From the NCBI GenBank assembly GCA_949752745.1, contig OX457034.1:4911105-4975104 (forward strand): a stretch of DNA of 64,000 nt. The letters are read 5' to 3'. Shown here piece by piece: positions 57,101 through 64,000 of the stretch. The position numbers and the translations under genes were made by a program. This stretch comes from Protula sp. h YS-2021. Taxonomy: Eukaryota; Annelida; Polychaeta; Sabellida; Serpulidae. Position 1 is the stretch's first letter. Each line of letters starts with the position of its first letter. Under the pieces are notes generated by a model. That model did not search any database and was not told where the DNA came from. It was given only the letters and a program-made list of their open reading frames with translations.

Positions 57101-58791
57101 AAGAATATGGTCAGACCAACTTCAAGAACATCCACGATCTATATATACAGTGAAAATGAAGATCACAAGAATCTGGTCAGGACGACTTCATGAACATAAA
57201 CGATCTATATATACAGTGAAAATGAAGATCACATTAATCTGGTCAGACCAACTTCAAGAACATCAATGATCTATATATACAGTGAAAATGAAGATCAGAA
57301 GAATCTGGTCAGACCAACTTCAAGAAAATCCACGATCTATATATACAGTGAAAATGAAGATCACGTTAATCTGGTCAGACCAACTTCAAGAACATAAACG
57401 ATCTATATATACAGTGAAAATGAAGATCACAAGAATCTTGTCAGACCAACTTCAAGAACATAAACGATCTATATATACAGTGAAAATGAAGATCACAAGA
57501 ATCTGGTCAGAACAACTTCATGAACATAAACGATCTATATATACAGTGAAAATGAAGATCACATTAATCTGGTCAGACCAACTTCAAGAACATCAACGAT
57601 CTATATATACAGTGAAAATGAAGATCACAAGAATATGGTCAGACCAACTTCAAGAACATCTACGATCTATATATATAGTGAAAATGAAGATCACATTAAT
57701 CTGGTCAGGCCAACTTCATGAACATCCACGATCTATATTTTCAGTGAAAATGAAGATCACATTAATCTGGTCAGACCAATTTCAAGAACATCAACGATCT
57801 ATATATACAGTGAAAATGAAGATCACAAGAATATGGTCAGACCAACTTCATGAACATCAACGATCTCTATATACAGTGAAAATGAAGATCACACTAATCT
57901 GGTCAGGCCAACTTCATGAACATCCACGATCTATATTTTCAGTGAAAATGAAGATCACATTAATCTGGTCAGACCAACTTCAAGAACATCAACGATCTAT
58001 ATATACAGTGAAAATGAAGATCACAAGAATATGGTCAGACCAACTTCATGAACATCCACGATCTATATTTTCAGTGAAAATAAAGATCACATTAATCTGG
58101 TTAGGCCAACTTCATGAACATCCACGATCTATATTTTCAGTGAAAATGAAGATCACATTAATCTGGTCAGACCAATTTCAAGAACATCAACGATCTATAT
58201 ATACAGTGAAAATGAAGATCACAAGAATATGGTCAGACCAACTTCATGAACATCCACGATCTATATTTTCAGTGAAAATAAAGATCACATTAATCTGGTT
58301 AGGCCAACTTCATGAACATCCACGATCTATATTTTCAGTGAAAATGAAGATCACATTAATCTGGTCAGACCAATTTCAAGAACATCCACGATCTATATGT
58401 ACAGTGAAAATGAAGATCACAAGAATATGGTCAGACCAATTTCAAGAACATCCACGATCTATATATACAGTGAAATGAAGATCACATTAATCTGGTCAGG
58501 TCAACTTCATGAACATCCACGATCTATATATACAGTGAAAATGAAGATCACATTAATCTGGTCATGCCAACTTCATGAACATCCACGATCTATATATACA
58601 GTGAAAATGAAGATCACATTAATCTGGTCAGACCGACTTCAAGAACATAAACGATCTATATATACAGGGAAATGAAGATCACATTAATCTTGTCAGACCG
58701 ACTTCATGAACATCAACAATCTATATATACAGTGAAAATAAAGATCACATTAATCTGGTCAGACCGACTTCATGAATATCAACGATCTCTA
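54124..58791. repeat. 66-bp minisatellite, about 71 copies
   Basis: Nearly 4.7 kb of 66-bp units: gatcacattaatctggtcag, accaacttcaagaacatcaa, cgatctatatatacagtg, aaaatgaa. The main variants are cattaatc/caagaatc, ttcaagaa/ttcatgaa, tcaacg/tccacg/taaacg and atatatac/atattttc. Because 66 is 3 x 22, one plus-strand frame stays open over many units (54105-56384 is 759 codons) with a 22-residue period. Stops from tatgatc variants break it near 56385, and indels at about 58473 and 58668 end it. Treated as non-coding. Confidence 0.96.
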
Positions 58792-60019
58792 TGAACACTC
58801 ATTTTGTGTCGACTTTAGGTACACATTGTAAGCCCAGCCGTGATTTTTAATGACCAGTCAAGGTCACCACAACCTAATGCGCCCCACTGGTCATCCATAT
58901 AAATATATAAATCAAAATCGGCTCACGGTTTTTTCCGAAATCACGTTCGAACACCTACCATCACAACGGTGTAACATGGCCAAAACAGCCAAAATTCAGC
59001 CGTGACCTTAATTGACCACTCAAGGTCACCAAAAATCTAATCGTCCCTGAAAGTCATCACACGAATACTCAAACCAAGTTTCGTCAAGATCTGGTCGCAG
59101 GTTTTACCTGGATCGTGTTCAGAAAGGTGCGACGCGCAGACGAGCGGGCAAGCGGAGAGACTGTCAAAACATGTCCCTCCTATCCTAGTCAAGTAAAGTA
59201 CCTAGAACAGCAAAATTTGTGTTGCTAGATGTGCCCGTTTGATTGTTGAATCCCAAGATAAGAAACGAAAAAGGACATACACTGGGAAAGCTCTATAAGT
59301 AGACGACCCAATCACCCTCCCGTAGTCCTAAAAATGCAGACAACCTAATCGCCCTCCCGTGCTCCTCGAAATCCAGACAACCTAATCGCCCTCCCGTGCG
59401 CCTCGAAATCCAGACAACCTAATCGTCCTCCCGTGCTCCTCGTAATCCAGACACCCCAATGACGCAGACGCATTAGGATGTTAAGTTTCAGCATAAGACT
59501 TGAACAGTGTAAGGGGGATTTGTTTGCACAGGGAGTTGTTTGCACGCAGCACCGACCCCTAAAGAGCACATGCGGGCCATTAGTGTATCTAATTGGTGGG
59601 ATCACTCGGGACTAAACTGACCCCGACGAAATCTGTTCCAATCAACGCGTTGGAGATGATTATCTGGTTTTCAAGATTGTAGCAAATCTAAGGGTCTGAT
59701 CGTTTTATGTATTTTCTAATTCGGATGTCGGAGACTAAATTTCATCAAGGTGATAACACTTATGTTATCACCTAAAACGAACAGGCCCGTATACAACGTT
59801 TTTTTTTCCTCTACTAAGCCAGTTTATGGTTTCAAGGGCCCATGCTCAGTAAAGGAAATTTGCACAATTCCAATGTTATAAACATGAAGAAACGAATGCG
59901 GAAAATGTATTAAAAGATGATTTTCTCTGTCATGATGTGGAGATACGGTGTCAAAATACTACCAAAATGTGTGAAATGTACCGAGTACTTATGATACAAC
60001 TATTTATGTTACAACTGTT
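58792..60019. other. Intergenic; short repeats, no gene
   Basis: Two related segments (about 58830-58880 and 58995-59050) share ccgtgatt/ccgtgacct, ttaatgaccagtcaaggtca and a following caccaca/caccaaa. Four 37-bp units follow at 59303-59458. Confidence 0.45.
59303..59458. repeat. 37-bp tandem repeat, 4 copies
   Basis: Units aacctaatcgccctcccgtg plus ctcctcgaaatccagac, with the first copy more diverged. Confidence 0.88.
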
Positions 60020-60163
60020 TATGATACAACTAATTTCATTGTCTTTTCAAATAAACTATCTCATCACGACTTCCCACTGAACATTAATTTATCGCTAAAA
60101 AGGGTATCAGTAACAAAATTCCTTGGTGGGATGATAGACAGTAAATGTACATGGTCAGATCGA
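60020..60163 (+). pseudogene. Non-LTR reverse transcriptase fragment
   Basis: Plus-strand reading gives TTNFIVFSNKLSHHDFPL and RVSVTKFLGGMIDSKCTWSD. This matches in position and style the RT thumb region of the CR1/L2-like copy at 17003-18172 (TNYIVFSNHR, STKFLGVIIDEKLSW). It is cut off by the MITE at 60164. A related but not identical family. Confidence 0.75.
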
Positions 60164-60679
60164 GTCCGGGACATAAGGGCCTTTTCCCAAAACGGCCTTT
60201 TCCAAAAGGGTCTTTCCCAAAACGACCCTAAATGAAAGTTGGACAAAAGGGCCTTGAGATTTTTTTGGATATGGTTCTCAAAATTATTTTTATTTTTTGT
60301 GCATCATCAAGACATTCTACCAGACTTCACCGCGTTTTTCTTAACGTACATGAAGCCATCAAGACAAATTTTTGGCTGTCCTTTATTACTTTGTATCATA
60401 TCCATTGCTGTTGGTCACAGTTCAAGTAAAGACCTCAAATTCAGAACTCCTTATAGAACGGCAAGACACTGACACGCCAGCATCATCCGGATTAGCGCGT
60501 GTGTTTAAACAGCACAGTGCAGAGGAAAGAAGCACAGGACAGAGATTATCTTTTGTGGCACAATAACTCCGAAATCTGACATCTAAAGACAGTGATGGGA
60601 AGTAATTGAAAGAGTCTTCGCAATGAATAAAACACCAAGGCAGTGATTGGTACAAACATGGATTATCCTGTGGCACAGT
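60164..60679 (-). mobile_element. Truncated, inverted copy of the 9-bp-TSD MITE family
   Basis: Begins gtccgggacataagggcc and runs as the reverse complement of the right half of the copies at 2897 and 61310, including agacagtgatgggaagtaat and gtttaaacagcacagtgcag. It stops at gtggcacagtgct, where the dispersed repeat starts. The other end is missing. Confidence 0.82.
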
Positions 60680-61250
60680 GCTCGCTATATAACGATAAGC
60701 AAGTCAACTGTGCTCGTTTGGGGGATCCCTGTGGCTCCTCTGTGGCTACATTGGCGCTTGCTAAAGGCCCTCAGAGTACAACGGTAATGATATAAAACTT
60801 CTGTGTTACGCTTTCTTTAAAAGAAAATAATACGAAAATAACCATAAATATCCCGCAATAATTGGCATTTGTTTGTATACAGGGAGTCTACTTTATTACG
60901 TGAAAAGTAACAATAATTTCTGCAATTATCCATCAAAAAACTTTTGAATTGATATTTCGAAAAGAAAAATCAAAAGTCAAATATTGTGGGTGTACAAAAT
61001 AAATTTATACGTAATTCTGCATCTATCAACTATCTTAGTATATATTTTACAAATAAACTATAACCCCTTTATTTAAATTTTTGGTCACTTGACTTTGGTC
61101 ACGTGACATTTAAAGGCCGGAGTGTAAAAAAAAAAACGTTTGACAGGTGTGTGAGAAAACTATGTTTTCTGTATTTTATGAACAAATAAAAGATATACAG
61201 CTCACGAAAAATTGTGCCTGTTTTACAAAAGGGGTACGAGTATTGGGCGA
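60678..61250. repeat. Dispersed repeat, copy 2
   Basis: Aligns along its length with 14640-15200 (see landmarks there). It begins exactly where the truncated MITE ends, so it either inserted there or marks a rearrangement. Confidence 0.75.
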
Positions 61251-61309
61251 ATACTTTCTGTAAATGTTTGAATAATAGGGACTCATATGTAGGATTCGTG
61301 CCTCAGAAC

Positions 61310-62110
61310 GGTATCCAGACAGAAGGGCCTTGGACAAAAGGGCCTTGGACATAAGGGCCTTTCCCAAAACGGCCTTTCCCAAAAAGGCCTTTCCCAAAAC
61401 GGCCCTAAATGAAAAGTTGGACAAAAGGGCCTTGAGAAATTTTTTCTTGGATTTTAAGTTTTAATTATTTAATAAAATATGTAATCAAATAAAAAATTAA
61501 AAACAGGCTTCATTGTGTTTTTAAAGATGCTTTGATGTTTTGCTTCAATTACTCCCCATCACTATCTTGAAATTTCCGAAGCACTGTACCACAGGTTAAT
61601 CCTTTTTTGTACCAATCACTGCCTTCATGTTTTACTCATTGTAAAGACTCTTTCAATTACTTCCCATCACTGTCTTTAGATGCCAGATTTCGGAGTCATT
61701 GTGCCACAAAAGATAATCTCTGTACTTTGTTTCGTTCCTCTGCACTGTGTTGTTTAAACACACGCCCTAATCCGGGTTATGTTGGCGTGTCAGTGTCTTG
61801 CCGATATATGAGTTCTGAATTTGAGGTCTTTATTTGAAGCGTGACCAACAGCAATGGATACTAGACAAAGTATTAAATGACAGCCAAACATTCGTCTCGA
61901 TGAATCAGGCAATAAAATCAATAAACTTTGTTTTTGGAGTTGTTATTTCATTACACAAAAAATAAAAATAATTTTGAGAACCATATCCAAAAAAAATTTC
62001 TCAAGGCCCTTTTGTCCAACTTTTCATTTAGGGCCGTTTTGGGAAAGGCCCTTTTGGAAAAGGCCCTTATGTCCAAGGCCCTTTTGTCCAGGGCCCTTCT
62101 GTCCCGGATT
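61310..62110. mobile_element. MITE, full copy with 9-bp target duplication
   Basis: An 801-bp relative of the 2897-3639 element: the same ends (ggtatccagacagaaggg and, inverted, aatccgggacagaaggg) and a homologous interior (tgttttgcttcaattactcc, ttgtgccacaaaagataa). It is flanked by cctcagaac at 61301-61309 and 62111-62119. Confidence 0.87.
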
Positions 62111-62119
62111 CCTCAGAAC

Positions 62120-64000
62120 ATATAAAGTTGACTCCTATCAGTGGGACAATGGAAGGCTTCGTAGCTCTGACAGGGAGAGATACGATGTTATGCAAGTCAG
62201 AGCTGACTCGGAGCTAGCGTAAATCCAGTACCACTAACCTACGACCGTCCGCCACTTTTGGGTGGTTTTTCAACGATTACATTTTTGTTTTCGGTGTAAT
62301 GGAGTTCCCCTTTGGAATGTCGAAAATGTAGAATTTTAGACATGTTTCCAGAGAATTACAAAGCAAACTGTAGTGTTTGTGTTGAGTTACAGGGTAATTA
62401 AATATATCCGGGCAAAATATTTTTTGACAACTTTAATCCGCCATATTATTTTGTCATCCCGAAATCTAAGAATTTCCCGAATTATTTATTGAATATCTAC
62501 ATAAACAACTAATATTAAAAGAAAAAGCATACCAAAATGCCGAACATGAACTGGTTTAGGTACAAGGACGAGAAAGTAATTGGGACACAATTATGAGTTT
62601 TTAATGATTTTAGGGAAATATCCCTCAACTAATACGTGAACAAATATGTACCACCGACAGAAGAGGTCTAACCAAACATTGCTAATATAAAACAAAGCAA
62701 CTTCCCAGTAAACAGACATTAAAATACACAAAAGTATAAATTGTGTTTCTAAGGTAAACAATAGACAAGTTTGGGACATAAAATGTCGGTCTGAACATAA
62801 CCAATCACAAACAGCGTTACAACCGATGTCCCAGAACATGAACCAATCACAAACGGCGTTACAACCCATGTCCCAGGACCTACATGGCGACGTCAACAAA
62901 TAAACAGCTGATCAATCTGGCCGGTTTTATTAACTTTTCTCTTGAACAACTACTGATACTTTCAATTTTATGTTACAATATTATGAGATACACTTTCCCA
63001 AGTATGCGGATCTAAGGATATCCAATAGTAAAATGAGTAAAGCAAGTTTCCGCCGATCTGCGTCAAATGTCTCATTCTACCCTCCGTCCCATTCTACGCT
63101 TTGGGCCTTGTGTGTACAAGGGGGAGGAGAACGAATGGCTACAGTAGATCCAAATTGGTGAAATTGAAAAGACCATCTTCCGTGGCTGAAAACAATTTTT
63201 ATTTGTCAAATATCGCAAAATAAGGAATATTTGAGTATATAAGGTCGCCAAATTTGCACCTGGCTAATTAAGTTTAGTCAGACTTGAACATTTTGTTGTC
63301 ACCCATTACGATCTACTCGTACTGTAACCATTTCTATCTCCGCTCCCTCGTAGTCCTACGAGTACCATTTAAATGGGTGTTGTTTTATTTAGCCGACCTC
63401 TCGGGTGATGATTGGCGAGACAAAAATGGCATTTTCGGGATAAATGTTGTTTTCTGGGATGGCGAACTTGAATGAACACTGGCGAAAGACATCGGTTACT
63501 GGTTGAAGGTGTACATCCGCTTATATCGCTCATATATCTACTTTTTCGCTAACTCGCTCGTCACTAGTAGTTCAGGCCGTCTCCAACATTCCGCACAGCT
63601 CGCAAGCATTTAGGCCTTTTCCTTATACATACGGACGTATAACAGGTTTTTCATTAGACCGGCAAGCGTCGTTAATAAACTACTCTAGAGTGGCTTGGGG
63701 AACCAATTTAGTTTTTCATCACTTTTTGTTTTGTTGGGTGCTTATTATTCGGTACGATGAACGTCAGCTGACATTCAGCTGATACTTTCAGGCATTTTAT
63801 TGGTTTTCCTGATATTACCGCGGTACACTTTTTTGTCAGGAATATTGTCTTCCCGTAACGTCGCTGATGTCAGATGACAAAATGGCGGCCTCCTGCAGTT
63901 AAGTGCAGTTTTGTTTAGTTCTTCAGTTTTTGCTTAAAAAGTCAATTTGAAAACTCAACAATAGTTTTACCAGTTTTCTGTCATTTCACCAATGGTGGTA
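62120..64000. other. Right end of window, no gene seen
   Basis: No supported exon. A two-copy direct repeat of about 47 bp lies at 62787-62880 (aaccaatcacaaacagcgtt, acaaccgatgtcccag). Blocks near 62235, 63410 and 63658 resemble blocks near 19905, 20300 and 21060. Confidence 0.45.

Noticed and set aside
54105..58478. A 759-codon frame and its continuations as a repeat protein gene
   Set aside because: Single-register openness comes from the 66-bp unit. Stops in some units, radical replacements and lack of flanking gene structure argue against a gene; kept as a finding only.

Overview
The window reads as nuclear DNA of an animal: spliced genes with GT-AG introns, metazoan domain combinations, and a dense load of transposons and minisatellites. 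The mix (an ankyrin/Mab-21 gene, a UBA-type peptidyl-tRNA hydrolase, a RING/coiled-coil gene, DIRS, Ginger-like, CR1/L2-like, hAT and Tc1 elements) best fits an aquatic invertebrate, probably a mollusc such as a bivalve. That placement is inference. There is no sign of prokaryotic operons, CRISPR arrays or tRNA/rRNA genes.

Three host genes can be supported. (1) On the minus strand, 4871-11814, five exons with matching splice sites and phases encode a UBA domain followed by a Pth2-type peptidyl-tRNA hydrolase; the last short exon was not found. (2) On the plus strand, 39008-41632 is a single 874-residue reading frame with N-terminal ankyrin repeats and a C-terminal Mab-21/cGAS-like nucleotidyltransferase whose catalytic acidic residues are present. 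(3) On the minus strand, 49093-51961, three exons encode a C3HC4 RING plus coiled-coil protein of the TRIM-like kind.

Layout: 1-580 RNase H remnant of a non-LTR element; 594-3639 two minisatellites and a MITE with a 9-bp target duplication; 4871-11863 the hydrolase gene, whose introns hold a Ginger-like transposon (5141-6696) and four arrays or duplications that each touch an exon edge; 12715-13867 a dead Tc1 element; 14640-19290 a dispersed repeat, a hAT MITE and a CR1/L2-like retrotransposon split by a hAT insertion; 21238-24258 a long inverted-repeat element around a zinc-finger relic; about 25.6-32.4 kb decayed DIRS-type retrotransposon copies; 32.7-37.4 kb degenerate repeats; 39-41.6 kb the ankyrin/Mab-21 gene; 45.3-48.8 kb four arrays in a row; 49-52 kb the RING gene; 52.0-52.7 kb a Ginger-like MITE; 52.9-58.8 kb two large adjacent arrays of 53-bp and 66-bp units; 60-62.1 kb an RT scrap, a truncated MITE, the second copy of the dispersed repeat and another full MITE.

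The most notable observations are the ankyrin/Mab-21 gene, a candidate cGAS-like receptor with an unusual N-terminus, and the hydrolase gene, where a 104-bp minisatellite is made from the 3' part of exon 4 plus its splice donor, while other arrays or duplications abut exons 2 and 3. Most long open frames in the tandem arrays are by-products of repeat length and composition and are not annotated as genes.
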